This document shows, piece after piece, positions 28,966 through 36,729 of a DNA stretch of 57,050 nucleotides. The stretch comes from Nocardia seriolae NBRC 15557. GTDB lineage: Bacteria > Actinomycetota > Actinomycetes > Mycobacteriales > Mycobacteriaceae. The notes under the pieces were generated by a model. That model had not been told where the DNA came from. It saw nothing but the letters and a program-made list of their open reading frames with translations, and ran no database searches. The first letter of the stretch is position 1. Each line of letters starts with the position of its first letter. The stretch is taken from positions 1-57,050 of the forward strand of contig NZ_BJWY01000032.1 in assembly GCF_007990715.1 (NCBI RefSeq). The letters run 5' to 3'. The translations under genes were made by a program, and so were the position numbers.

Positions 28966-29011
28966 GGACTGTGCCGATCGGGTCGGAGGCCGGTTCGCCG
29001 ATCGGGTCCGA

Positions 29012-29800
29012 TCAGATGTCGCGGCGGGTGAAGAACCACCAGCCCGTCGCACCGGCCGCGGCGCTCCACAGCACCAGCAGTGCCATGGCGGCCGGTGTCG
29101 GCGCGATGAGCGCGCTCTTGGCGTAGCGTCCGCCGCTGATCGCCCCGACTGTCGAGGCCACCGGCAGGATGGCCGCCAGCCCGCCGAATCCGATGGCGCG
29201 CACGGTAATCCAGATCAGCGGCTCCAGCACCGCCCAGCCCAGCACGGCGGCCAGCGCCTGCGTCGGGGAGCGCAGCACGAAGCCGAGCGCGGTTCCGATC
29301 ACCGCCCAGCACAGTGCCGCCAGCGCCAGCCCGATCAGCACGCCCCAGAATCCGGCGTCCAGCGGCACCCGCGAGCCGCCCGCGAGGCGCATGGCGGCGC
29401 CGCCGAGGATCTCCGTGACCAGCACCGTGCCCAGCGAAAACGCCGCCGCCACCGCCAGTTTCGAGCCCAGCAGCAGCGTCCGGTCGGTGGTGAACAGCGT
29501 GCTCAGCGCCATCGAGCCGGTCTTGAACTCGGTGGCCGAGCCCAGCGCGCCGAAGGCCGCCGCCGCGGCGACCGTCAGCACCAGCACCCAGGTGGTCAGC
29601 AGTGCGGCCCAGCCCGTCCCGGAACTGAACCCGGTCTCGTGCTCCCCGCCGGTCTGGAACCCGGTGCCCAGCGCGAGGAACGCCGCCACCCCCGCGGCGA
29701 CGACCCCGCCGCCGATCAGCCGGTTCAGCCGCACCGAAGTCACCTTGCGCACTTCGGAATTCGCGGCCCGCACCACCACCGGTGGCACCGTCAGGTTCAT
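29012..29800 (-). CDS. ABC-2 type transporter permease
   Basis: A 262-residue membrane protein with about six hydrophobic helices, a start of MNLTVPPVVVRAANSEVRKVTSVR (the cytoplasmic E-x-x-K-x-x-x-x-R pattern of this family) and the conserved ATEFKTGSMALSTLFTTDRTLLLGSKL stretch (about 87-115). Such permeases pair with a DrrA-like ATPase, here encoded upstream on the same strand after a 226-352-base gap. Transported substrate unknown. Ends TGWWFFTRRDI. Confidence 0.88.
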   Translation of the reverse strand: MNLTVPPVVVRAANSEVRKVTSVRLNRLIGGGVVAAGVAAFLALGTGFQTGGEHETGFSSGTGWAALLTTWVLVLTVAAAAAFGALGSATEFKTGSMALSTLFTTDRTLLLGSKLAVAAAFSLGTVLVTEILGGAAMRLAGGSRVPLDAGFWGVLIGLALAALCWAVIGTALGFVLRSPTQALAAVLGWAVLEPLIWITVRAIGFGGLAAILPVASTVGAISGGRYAKSALIAPTPAAMALLVLWSAAAGATGWWFFTRRDI

Positions 29801-29858
29801 CGAGGGTCCTTTCGTCGAGCGTCGCCGGGCCCGCGCGCGGGTCGCCTGCCCCCGCCGA

Positions 29859-29930
29859 CGCCGCGTTCCACCGTTCCGGCGCGCTGTCGCTTCGTCGTTC
29901 GGGCGTGCTGCCGTTCCGTCGTTCCGGTGT
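29859..29930 (-). repeat. Three imperfect 24-bp tandem copies between ABC-2 genes
   Basis: Copies at 29859-29882, 29883-29906 and 29907-29930. On the minus strand each reads close to CCGGAACGACGGAACGGCAG. Roughly 70-80 % identity between units. The surrounding gap 29801-30026 shows no gene. Confidence 0.7.
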
Positions 29931-30152
29931 GTTGCTGACCGGAATCCACGGCGCTGGGCGAGATCACGGTCTCGCGCGGGCCGGGATGGTGGGAGGGGCC
30001 GCGGATTCCGGCGCGGTGCGGGGCGGTCACCGGTAGGGTCCGGGCGCGGCCGGGTAGGCCGGGGTAGGGGCTCCGGTGTGGGTGAGGGCGGCCAGGACCT
30101 GGTCCGGGTGGATGTGTTCCTGGGTGATCTCGGTGAGCTGGACCCGGGCGGC

Positions 30153-30965
30153 CTAGGCGGCCGATTCCAGTTGTGTCAGTGAGGCTTCCGCCACGGCGAG
30201 CCGGCCGTCGGGGCGCATGACCGTGTCGGTGAAGCCCTGGGCGGCCAGTGTGGTGGCCAGCGCGATCGGGCTGGTGGCCTTGACCAGCAGCCGATCCGGG
30301 TGGCTGCGCCGCAGCCGGGCGGGGCTGCCCTGGTAGGCGACGCGGCCGCGGTCCAGGACGATGAGCTCGTCGGCGATGGCCAGCACGGTGCTCAGGGTGC
30401 GGGAGGTCAGCAGCACCGTGCCGCCGCGGCGGGCGTGCCCGCGCAGAAAGTCGTTGAGCCAGGCGGTTTCGCGCAGGTCGAGTCCGGTACCCGGATCGTC
30501 GAGGACCAACAGCGGGGGGTCGCCGAGCAGGGCCACCGCCAGCGCCAACCGGGTCCGGGCGCTCTCCGGCAGCGTGCCGATGCGCTGACCGGCGACCTCG
30601 CCCAGACGCACCAGCGTCAGCAGTTCGTTCGGCTGCTCATCGGAAACCCCTGTGGCGGCGGCGAATACGCGCAACTGCGCGGACACCTTGCGGGCGGGGT
30701 GCAGCCCGCGCGGGGTCAGCATCGCCCCGATCACCTGCCGCCCGGGGCGCGCCCCCGAGCCGGGGCCGCCCACGCTCGCGGTGCCGGAGGTGGGTGTCAG
30801 CAGCCCGAGCAGCATGCGCAGCACCGTGGTCTTGCCCGCGCCGTGCGGGCCCACCAGGGCCGCCACCTTGCCCGCGGGCACCACGAAACTCACGTCCTCG
30901 ACGGCGGGTTCGGTGTCGAAGGTCTTGGTCAGCCCCGCGGCGGCGAAGGCGAGCGGCCGGGTCAC
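30153..30965 (-). CDS. ABC-2 transporter ATP-binding protein, degenerate and probably truncated
   Basis: A 270-residue protein from the GTG at 30965 (GTGA overlap with the upstream gene) to a TAG at 30153-30155. Walker A GPHGAGKTT (39-47) is intact. The signature position reads LPESARTRL (132-140), Walker B is LLVLDDPGTGLD (Asp for the catalytic Glu, about 152-163), and the switch-His position reads LLTSRTL with Arg. Beyond the TAG the same frame continues for 41 codons (A-A-R-V-Q-L-T-E-I-T-Q-E-H-I-H-P...) to TGA at 30027-30029, with strong GC3 bias. A CAG-to-TAG change is therefore likely. It pairs with the downstream permease. Confidence 0.82.
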   Translation of the reverse strand: MTRPLAFAAAGLTKTFDTEPAVEDVSFVVPAGKVAALVGPHGAGKTTVLRMLLGLLTPTSGTASVGGPGSGARPGRQVIGAMLTPRGLHPARKVSAQLRVFAAATGVSDEQPNELLTLVRLGEVAGQRIGTLPESARTRLALAVALLGDPPLLVLDDPGTGLDLRETAWLNDFLRGHARRGGTVLLTSRTLSTVLAIADELIVLDRGRVAYQGSPARLRRSHPDRLLVKATSPIALATTLAAQGFTDTVMRPDGRLAVAEASLTQLESAA

Positions 30966-31693
30966 GGCCGCTTGTCCCAGGCCGGTGCCTCCACGGAGGG
31001 CAGCGGATCGGCCTCGACGATCAGGGGCTGCGGCCAGGTCAGCGGCGGTGCGCCGAATGCCTTGCGGGAGTTGTCGACAATGCCGTGGACCAGCGCCCGG
31101 TTGCCGAAACCGCCGATGGCCGCGCCGATTCCGGCCGGAATCACCTTGCCGACCATGAGCGCCCCGCGCTTGGCGATGAACTGGACCATGAACCGTTTGA
31201 GCAGCGAATCGTTCATGGCGGACAGCCCCGGGATCTTGCCCGCCAGCAGGCTGCCCCAGTTCTTGGCCGAGTGCCCGACGCTCTTCTCCACGATCTCCAT
31301 GCCGCTCTCGCCGAGCACCACGGCCAGCACCAGCGCGCGGCGGCGCTCCTTGTCCTCCGGCGCGAGGCCGTGCACGGCCGCCACGGCCAGGGTGTACACC
31401 GCCGAGGCTTCCAGGAAGAAGGCCGTCTCCGCGCTCATGGCGGCCAGCGAGGCCACCGTCCCGACGCCGGGCACCGCCGCAGTCGCGCCGACCGCCGTGC
31501 CCGAGGTGGTCACGGTATTCAGATAGAGCTTCTCGATGCGCGCTATGAGCTGCGCGGGCGACTCGCCCGGATGCGACTCGCGCAGCTTGCCCACGTATTT
31601 GGCGACAGCCGGAGCCTGCACCTGGGCCCCGTTGTCGCGCAGGGAGACGACCGCCTTCTCGAACCCGGCCTTGAACATCGACAACCCCTTCAT
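30962..31693 (-). CDS. Hypothetical protein, EcsC-like
   Basis: A 243-residue protein from the ATG at 31693 (AGGA seven bases upstream; an ATG at 31678 with AAGGGG is equally good). It has two long alanine/glycine-rich hydrophobic stretches (TSGTAVGATAAVPGVGTVAS and KVIPAGIGAAIGGFGNRALV) separated by charged helices. The pattern and its place beside ABC transporter genes recall the EcsC family, which is named for a Bacillus ABC operon but lacks a defined biochemical role. It is first in an operon with the ABC-2 ATPase (4-base overlap). Confidence 0.7.
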   Translation of the reverse strand: MKGLSMFKAGFEKAVVSLRDNGAQVQAPAVAKYVGKLRESHPGESPAQLIARIEKLYLNTVTTSGTAVGATAAVPGVGTVASLAAMSAETAFFLEASAVYTLAVAAVHGLAPEDKERRRALVLAVVLGESGMEIVEKSVGHSAKNWGSLLAGKIPGLSAMNDSLLKRFMVQFIAKRGALMVGKVIPAGIGAAIGGFGNRALVHGIVDNSRKAFGAPPLTWPQPLIVEADPLPSVEAPAWDKRP

Positions 31694-31802
31694 AGTGCGG
31701 TCCTGCGCCAAACTGTATGGCACCCCGACAACGATTCGCGAGATAGACCGGTTCCGGATGGGAAGGTCCCGCGACACGCAAGATCGGCCTAGGGTGGAGC
31801 GC

Positions 31803-32642
31803 GTGGCAGGCGTGTCCGAAGGCGCGTCGGGTGTTCCCGATCCGCGACTGCGCGCATTCGTCCTCGGGTACGAGGGCTATCTGCTGCGCGGGTTCGCGCC
31901 GGGCACGCATGTCGGGATGCCGGGTTCGACGCTGACGGTGATCGTCACCATCGGCGAGCCGATCGACATCGCGGTCTCCTCGCAGCCCGGTCAGCTCGGT
32001 GGGCGCTGGGACATGCTGGCCAGCGGGCTCACCACGCATCCGGCGGTGATCGTGCACAACGGGTTCCAGCACGGCGTGCAGTTGAATCTGACGCCCGGGG
32101 GCTGCCGGGCGCTGTTCGGGATGCCCGCGGCGGCGCTGGGATCGTGGATCGTCGACCTGTCCGACGTGCTCGGCCCGTGCGCGCTCGAACTGCGGGAACG
32201 GCTGTCGCCGCTGAGTTCGTGGCCGCAACGCTTCGCCGTTCTCGACGAAATCCTGCTGCGCCGGGTGCGGCCGGTGCCCTGGGACGACGGACTCGCTCGC
32301 GCGTGGACCCTGCTGTCCGGGCCCGACCCGGCCGTGCGGGTGGCCGCCGTCGCCGACGAGATCGGCTGGAGCCGAAGGCATCTGGGCAATCGCTTCAGCG
32401 CCGAGTTCGGCATCACCCCCAAGGACGCGGTCCGGGTGGCGCGATTCGAACGCTCGCACCGGCTGCTGCGCGATCCGGTGCTGCCGCCGCTGGCCGAGGT
32501 GGCCGCCATCAGCGGCTACTACGACCAGGCGCACATGGCCCGGGAATGGCGGGAGCTGGCGGGCATGCCGCCCTCGGTGTGGCGCGAGCGCGAGGAGTTC
32601 CCATTCGTCCAAGACCGAGAAGTGGCCGGGGCGGGAGGGTGA
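31803..32642 (+). CDS. AraC family transcriptional regulator
   Basis: About 279 residues from the GTG at 31803 (GGTGGAG just upstream; GTGs at 31794 and 31812 are alternatives). The N-terminal sensor half is unassigned. The C-terminal AraC double helix-turn-helix runs from about 180 (AAVADEIGWSRRHLGNRFSAEFGITPKDAVRVARFERSHRLL) to 265 (PLAEVAAISGYYDQAHMAREWRELAG). Only five bases separate its stop from the following VOC gene, so the two form an operon; the VOC protein may handle the inducer. Confidence 0.9.
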   Translation: MAGVSEGASGVPDPRLRAFVLGYEGYLLRGFAPGTHVGMPGSTLTVIVTIGEPIDIAVSSQPGQLGGRWDMLASGLTTHPAVIVHNGFQHGVQLNLTPGGCRALFGMPAAALGSWIVDLSDVLGPCALELRERLSPLSSWPQRFAVLDEILLRRVRPVPWDDGLARAWTLLSGPDPAVRVAAVADEIGWSRRHLGNRFSAEFGITPKDAVRVARFERSHRLLRDPVLPPLAEVAAISGYYDQAHMAREWRELAGMPPSVWREREEFPFVQDREVAGAGG

Positions 32643-32647
32643 GTGGC

Positions 32648-33121
32648 ATGAGCGAAACGACAACACCTGTACAGACCACCGTCGTCTGGCCGACCCTGGT
32701 CTACCGCGACGCCAAGGCCGCGATCACGTTCCTGGAAAAGGCTTTCGGCTTCGAGACCCGGGCCTGCTATGCCGACGGCGATATCGTCCATCACGCCGAA
32801 CTCGCCTGGCCGGGCGGCGGCGCGATCATGCTCGGCGGCGTCCGCGACGGCATGGCGCTGGACTGCCAGCCGCCCGGCGTCGGCTCCGTCTATATCGCCA
32901 TCGACGACGCCGACGCGCTGTATGCCCGGGCAAAGGCGGCGGGCGCGAACGTCACCCGTGAACTGCGCGACGAAACCGGCTACGAATCAAGGGGTTTCAC
33001 CTGCCGCGACCCCGAAGGCGTCTACTGGAGCTTCGGCACCTACCGGGGCGCGACGAGGGAGCAGCTCGGACCGCGCCGGATCGGATCAGACCGCACCGGA
33101 TCGGATCAGACCGCGCCGTGA
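32648..33121 (+). CDS. VOC/glyoxalase-fold protein (PhnB-like)
   Basis: A 157-residue protein from the ATG at 32648. The core is VVWPTLVYRDAKAAITFLEKAFGFE, HHAELAWPGGGAIMLGG, VGSVYIAIDDADALYARAKAAGA and GFTCRDPEGVYWSFGTY, the PhnB-like single-domain VOC pattern. It is translationally close to the AraC gene. Its last 16 or so residues (RIGSDRTGSDQTAP) come from a 20-bp tandem duplication and are probably a recent extension. It overlaps the convergent gene by 16 bases. Confidence 0.88.
   Translation: MSETTTPVQTTVVWPTLVYRDAKAAITFLEKAFGFETRACYADGDIVHHAELAWPGGGAIMLGGVRDGMALDCQPPGVGSVYIAIDDADALYARAKAAGANVTRELRDETGYESRGFTCRDPEGVYWSFGTYRGATREQLGPRRIGSDRTGSDQTAP
33071..33110 (+). repeat. Two 20-bp tandem copies at the end of the VOC gene
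   Basis: CCGCGCCGGATCGGATCAGA (33071-33090) and CCGCACCGGATCGGATCAGA (33091-33110), one mismatch, with the first bases of a third copy following. The period is not a multiple of three, so the copies are read in different frames. Confidence 0.9.
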
Positions 33122-34140
33122 CCGGCGGGCACCCGTTCGGCGTCGACCGGCGGAGGTGGCGGGGCGCCGTCGCCGAACGGCTTGCCGCCCAAGGATTCCC
33201 GACCGTGCGGGGTCAGCCAGTCGCCGAGTTCGGGGCCCTTGGGCACGATCCGCGTCGGATTGATGTCGGTGTGCACGATGTAGTAGTGCTGCTTGATCTG
33301 CGTGAAATCCACGGTGTCGCCGAAGCCCGGGGTCTGGAACAGGTCGCGGGCGTAGGCCCACAGCACCGGTAGCTCGGTGAGCTTGTCCCGATTGCACTTG
33401 AAATGCCCGTGATACACCGGATCGAAGCGGACCAGCGTGGTGAACAGCCGCACATCGGCCTCGGTGATGGTGTCGCCGACCAGATACCGCTGGGTGGCCA
33501 GCCGCTCCGACAGCCAGTCCAGCGCGGTGAACAGCCGATCGTAGGCCGCCTCGTAGGCGTCCTGCCCGCCCGCGAACCCGCACCGGTACACGCCATTGTT
33601 GACCTCGGTGTAGACCCGGCGATTCACCGAATCGATCTCCGCCCGAAGGTCTTCCGGGTACAACCGCGGCGCGCCGGGCCGGTGGAACTCGGTCCACTCG
33701 GTGGAGAAGTCCAGGGTCAGCTGCGCGTAGTCGTTGGTGACCACCGCCCCGCTGCGTTCGTCCACGACGGCGGGCACGGTGATGCCGCGCGGGTAGTCCG
33801 GGAAACGCTCGAGGTACGCGTCCCGCAGGAAGTGGATGCCCAGCACCGGATCCACCTCGCCGGGATCCAGATCGAAGGTCCAGCTGCGCTTGTCGTGGGT
33901 GGGCCCGCACAGTCCCAGCGACAGCGCCGATTCCAGCCCGAGCAGCCGCCGCACGATGAGCGTGCGATTGGCCCACGGGCACGCTCGGGCCGCGACGAGC
34001 CGGTACCGGCCGGGCTCGACCGGATATCCGTCCCGCCCGTCCGCGGTTATCCGCGTGTCGATGTAGTTCGTGTCCCGCTTGAATTCACCGGGCTCGACAT
34101 AGGTCCCCGGTTCGGATTTCGACGTGGTCACCTGTGCCAT
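33106..34140 (-). CDS. Glutathionyl-hydroquinone-reductase-like (Xi class GST) protein
   Basis: A 344-residue protein. The thioredoxin-fold N-terminal half carries RACPWANRTL with the catalytic Cys at about residue 54, the CPWA signature of Xi-class enzymes (YqjG/PcpF). Further conserved parts are VPAVVDERSGAVVTNDYAQL (thiol-cofactor pocket) and the all-helical half with RYLVGDTITEADVRLFTTLVRFDPVYHGHFKCN. These enzymes reduce S-conjugated hydroquinones. Actinomycetes use mycothiol, so the thiol partner is uncertain. The ATG at 34140 is preceded by GGAGG, which is part of a repeated hairpin element. Confidence 0.92.
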   Translation of the reverse strand: MAQVTTSKSEPGTYVEPGEFKRDTNYIDTRITADGRDGYPVEPGRYRLVAARACPWANRTLIVRRLLGLESALSLGLCGPTHDKRSWTFDLDPGEVDPVLGIHFLRDAYLERFPDYPRGITVPAVVDERSGAVVTNDYAQLTLDFSTEWTEFHRPGAPRLYPEDLRAEIDSVNRRVYTEVNNGVYRCGFAGGQDAYEAAYDRLFTALDWLSERLATQRYLVGDTITEADVRLFTTLVRFDPVYHGHFKCNRDKLTELPVLWAYARDLFQTPGFGDTVDFTQIKQHYYIVHTDINPTRIVPKGPELGDWLTPHGRESLGGKPFGDGAPPPPPVDAERVPAGHGAV

Positions 34141-34260
34141 TTTGCCCTCCGCTTCGCTCCGGGCGGGTTCGCGGCCCTGAGGTCTCGATTCTTCCCTCCC
34201 TCCGCTCCTCCGCTACGCTCCCCCGCTCCAGTCGGTCCAGAATCGAGACGGCCGCGAACC
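34139..34260 (-). repeat. Hairpin element copy A in the 5' region of the Xi-GST gene
   Basis: On the minus strand GGTTCGCGGC and GTCTCGATTCT pair with AGAATCGAGAC and GCCGCGAACC, a 21-bp stem with one asymmetric bulge. It encloses a loop of about 46 bases rich in GGAGCG-type motifs. The stem is followed by a GGAGC-rich segment that ends GGAGGGCAAAATG, giving the ribosome site and start codon of the gene. A second copy lies at 45430-45590 in the same orientation. Confidence 0.85.
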
Positions 34261-34339
34261 ATCGGGTGTTCTTCGCCGGATCGAACCTGTTATGTGCCCG
34301 GTCTGTTCGCGAAGTGAGCGGCCGCATACATTCGCTCTC

Positions 34340-35134
34340 ATGACTGACTCGAAGCCGACCCGTCTGGAACGCACCGTGACCGCGGGCGGCGCGGACGCGG
34401 CGATTCTGACCATCGCCCGTCCGCCGCTCAACCTCTTCGACAAGGCGCTGCTCGAGGCCCTCGCGGTGGATCTCGAGGAGCTGTCGGCGAATCCGCCCCG
34501 GGCACTGCTCATCCGGGCCGACGGCAAGCTGGTGTCCGGCGGCGTGGACGTGCACGTCTTCGACGGCCTGACCGAGGACGAGGGCGCGCAGCTGTGGCGG
34601 ACCCTGTTCGCGCGCATCATCCATCCGCTCGAGGCGCTGCCCTGCCCGGTCGTCTTCGCGGCCCACTCATTGACCCTGACCGCGGCCTTCGAAATGGCGC
34701 TGGCCTGCGACATCATCCTGGCCGCCCCGAAGGCCAAGTTCGGCCTGGTGGAGACCGTGGTCGGCCTGACCCCGTCGATGGGCGGCCCGCAGCGGCTGGC
34801 CGAGCGCGCCGGTTCCGGCCGCGCCCGCGAGTTCGTCATGACCGGTGACCTCTACGACGCCGCCACCCTGGCCGATTGGGGTGTGGTGAACGCCGTGCAC
34901 GAGGACGTCGACACCGCCGCCCGCGCGTTGCTGACCCGCCTGGCCGACGGCCCGACCCGGGCGCACGCCGCCACCAAGGCGATCATCGAGGCGTGGCGTT
35001 CCGGCGGTGTGGCGCACGCGGATTCGGTGACGCCGGAGGTGTCCGGGCAACTTTTCGGCACCGAGGATCTGAAGAACGCGGTGCGCAGCTTCCTGGATGT
35101 CGGGCCCGGAAAGGCCACGTACACAGGCAAGTAG
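34340..35134 (+). CDS. Crotonase-fold protein (enoyl-CoA hydratase/isomerase family)
   Basis: A 264-residue protein from the ATG at 34340. Crotonase landmarks are ILTIARPPLNLFDKALLEAL, LVSGGVDVHVF (first oxyanion loop), AAHSLTLTAAFEMALACDIILAA (second loop), KFGLVETVVGLTPSMGG and a C-terminal trimer helix. The second loop usually carries consecutive glycines (GGG); here it reads LTAAFE, so the oxyanion pocket is altered. The product may act on CoA esters but not necessarily as a hydratase. It is divergent from the Xi-GST gene, with the repeated hairpin between them. Confidence 0.88.
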   Translation: MTDSKPTRLERTVTAGGADAAILTIARPPLNLFDKALLEALAVDLEELSANPPRALLIRADGKLVSGGVDVHVFDGLTEDEGAQLWRTLFARIIHPLEALPCPVVFAAHSLTLTAAFEMALACDIILAAPKAKFGLVETVVGLTPSMGGPQRLAERAGSGRAREFVMTGDLYDAATLADWGVVNAVHEDVDTAARALLTRLADGPTRAHAATKAIIEAWRSGGVAHADSVTPEVSGQLFGTEDLKNAVRSFLDVGPGKATYTGK

Positions 35135-35467
35135 GCCCCGGCCCGGGGTTTCGACCGCCCGGTCGCGTTGCGCGCCCGGGTGTGTCGGCTGTCCCCCGGG
35201 CGTGTCAAGCCCCTCACCTGCATGGGGATGAAATTGGGGGGGTAATGAAAACCGCCCGGCGGTGAATTGCGGTGTGGCTGTGCGAAAGGCACCGCGAATC
35301 CGACGTTTCCGCAGGCTCGCCCGGGGGAAGCCTGGTTTCACAGGGCGGTTGTCTGTTTCCGTGGCGTCAAACCCTGACATCCGTTTGCCGACAATCCGCC
35401 CAAGGTTGTGACCTGCATCATATAGTCACTCATGCCTGGCAGGGCTTACGAGGCACTCGGAGGGACG
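35135..35467. other. Intergenic region before adenylation gene
   Basis: No gene is seen in this 333-base stretch. It starts with a CCCCGGCCCGGGG palindrome just after the crotonase stop (possible terminator), and carries a TATAGT at 35421-35426 that could be a -10 for the next gene without a good -35. Several G/C-runs are present. Confidence 0.5.
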
Positions 35468-36703
35468 ATGTCGCAGTTACTCGTGGAATACCCGCACTAT
35501 CGAAACGGTCGGCGCGAGAACCCGCTCGCGCGCGCCGCCGACGGCATCCTGCGCTACGGCAATCTCACGCCCGCGCTCACCGAGCTACTCGACATCCAGG
35601 TGCACACCTTCGCCGCCCGCGAGGCCGTGGTGGAGATCGGCGGCCCCCGGCTCACCTACCGCGAACTCTGGTACTCGGCCTCCCGCATCGCCGGCGGCCT
35701 GCAGGAACACGGCATCGGCTACGGCGACCGGGTGGCGGTGCGCATGCCGGTCGGCGCGCGCTGGGTGCAGGCCTTCCTGGGCGCGCTGCTCTCGGGCGCG
35801 GTGCCGGTCCTGGTGCACGACGGCCTCCCGGACGCGGTGGCGGAGCGCGTGATTCGCGACGCCTGCACCGACTTCGTGCTCGACGGCGGCGGCCGCGCGG
35901 CCGGCTTCGGCGAGGCGCTGCCCGACGCCGCGGCATTCATCGACGACGGCGCCTCGCTCGGCGAGCTGGCGCTGCTCTGCTACACCACCGGTGCCGAGAC
36001 CGGGCCGCGAGGGGTGGAGCTGACCAACGAGAACCTGCTCTCCGCAATCCGATCCGTGATCGGCGCGCTGGAGCTGCCCACCGACGGCCTGCGCAATCTG
36101 GTGCTGCTGCCGCTGGCCCACGCCAGCGGCTGCGTCGACCAGCTGCTGCCCACCTTCGCGGTCGGCGGCACCGTGGTGCTCACCCCCGACCGGTCCGCGG
36201 TGCCCGAAGCCCTTGTGGCCGAACGGATCGACATGATCTCGGCGACGCCCCGAGTCTTCGCCGGGCTGCTGCCCGACCTGGCCGGACTGCGGGTGGAGCA
36301 GGTGCGTCAGGTGTGCAGCGCCGGGCATCGCGCGGAACTGGCGGCGGCCGACCCGGACGTGTCCGACGCGGTCTCGGCCAGCCTGCGCGAGGTTTTCCCG
36401 GCGGCACGTCAGTGGTCGGTCTGGGGCGCGACCGAGACCTCCGGCATCGGCCTGGCCCGCGACGACGACGCGGCCGGCCGCGACACGCTCGGATTCGCCT
36501 TCGGCGGAACCGAACTGGCCCTGTGGGGGCCGCGCGCGGCCGCCGACCACGGCGAACTGCTGTGCCGGGGACCGAATGTCACCCCGCGCTACTGGAACGA
36601 TCCGCAGACCACGCAGTCCCGCTTCACCGGGTCGTGGTTCCACACCGGCAACCAGGTCAGCATCGACGCCGACGGCCTGGTCCGCCGGGCGGCCGCGGAC
36701 TGA
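35468..36703 (+). CDS. Truncated AMP-binding (adenylation) protein lacking the C-terminal domain
   Basis: A 411-residue protein; the ATG at 35468 has GGAGGG just upstream. It follows the large N-terminal domain of acyl-CoA ligases (YRELWYSASRIAGGLQEHGIGYGDRVAVRMP, LVLLPLAHASG, WSVWGATETSG) but ends at FTGSWFHTGNQVSIDADGLV, where the hinge and the about 110-residue C-terminal domain with the catalytic Lys should begin. The P-loop reads YTTGAETGPRGV instead of YTSGTTGxPKG, and the ribose-binding Asp of TGD is Asn. It is probably not a normal ligase; a binding, scaffold or half-reaction role is possible. Confidence 0.85.
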   Translation: MSQLLVEYPHYRNGRRENPLARAADGILRYGNLTPALTELLDIQVHTFAAREAVVEIGGPRLTYRELWYSASRIAGGLQEHGIGYGDRVAVRMPVGARWVQAFLGALLSGAVPVLVHDGLPDAVAERVIRDACTDFVLDGGGRAAGFGEALPDAAAFIDDGASLGELALLCYTTGAETGPRGVELTNENLLSAIRSVIGALELPTDGLRNLVLLPLAHASGCVDQLLPTFAVGGTVVLTPDRSAVPEALVAERIDMISATPRVFAGLLPDLAGLRVEQVRQVCSAGHRAELAAADPDVSDAVSASLREVFPAARQWSVWGATETSGIGLARDDDAAGRDTLGFAFGGTELALWGPRAAADHGELLCRGPNVTPRYWNDPQTTQSRFTGSWFHTGNQVSIDADGLVRRAAAD

Positions 36704-36729
36704 CCTTGGTGGCGCGGCTGGACGTTGGC

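Noticed and set aside
29801..30026. 77-residue minus-strand frame between the ABC-2 genes
   Set aside because: It mostly reads the 24-bp repeat and GC-rich spacer and has no family features.
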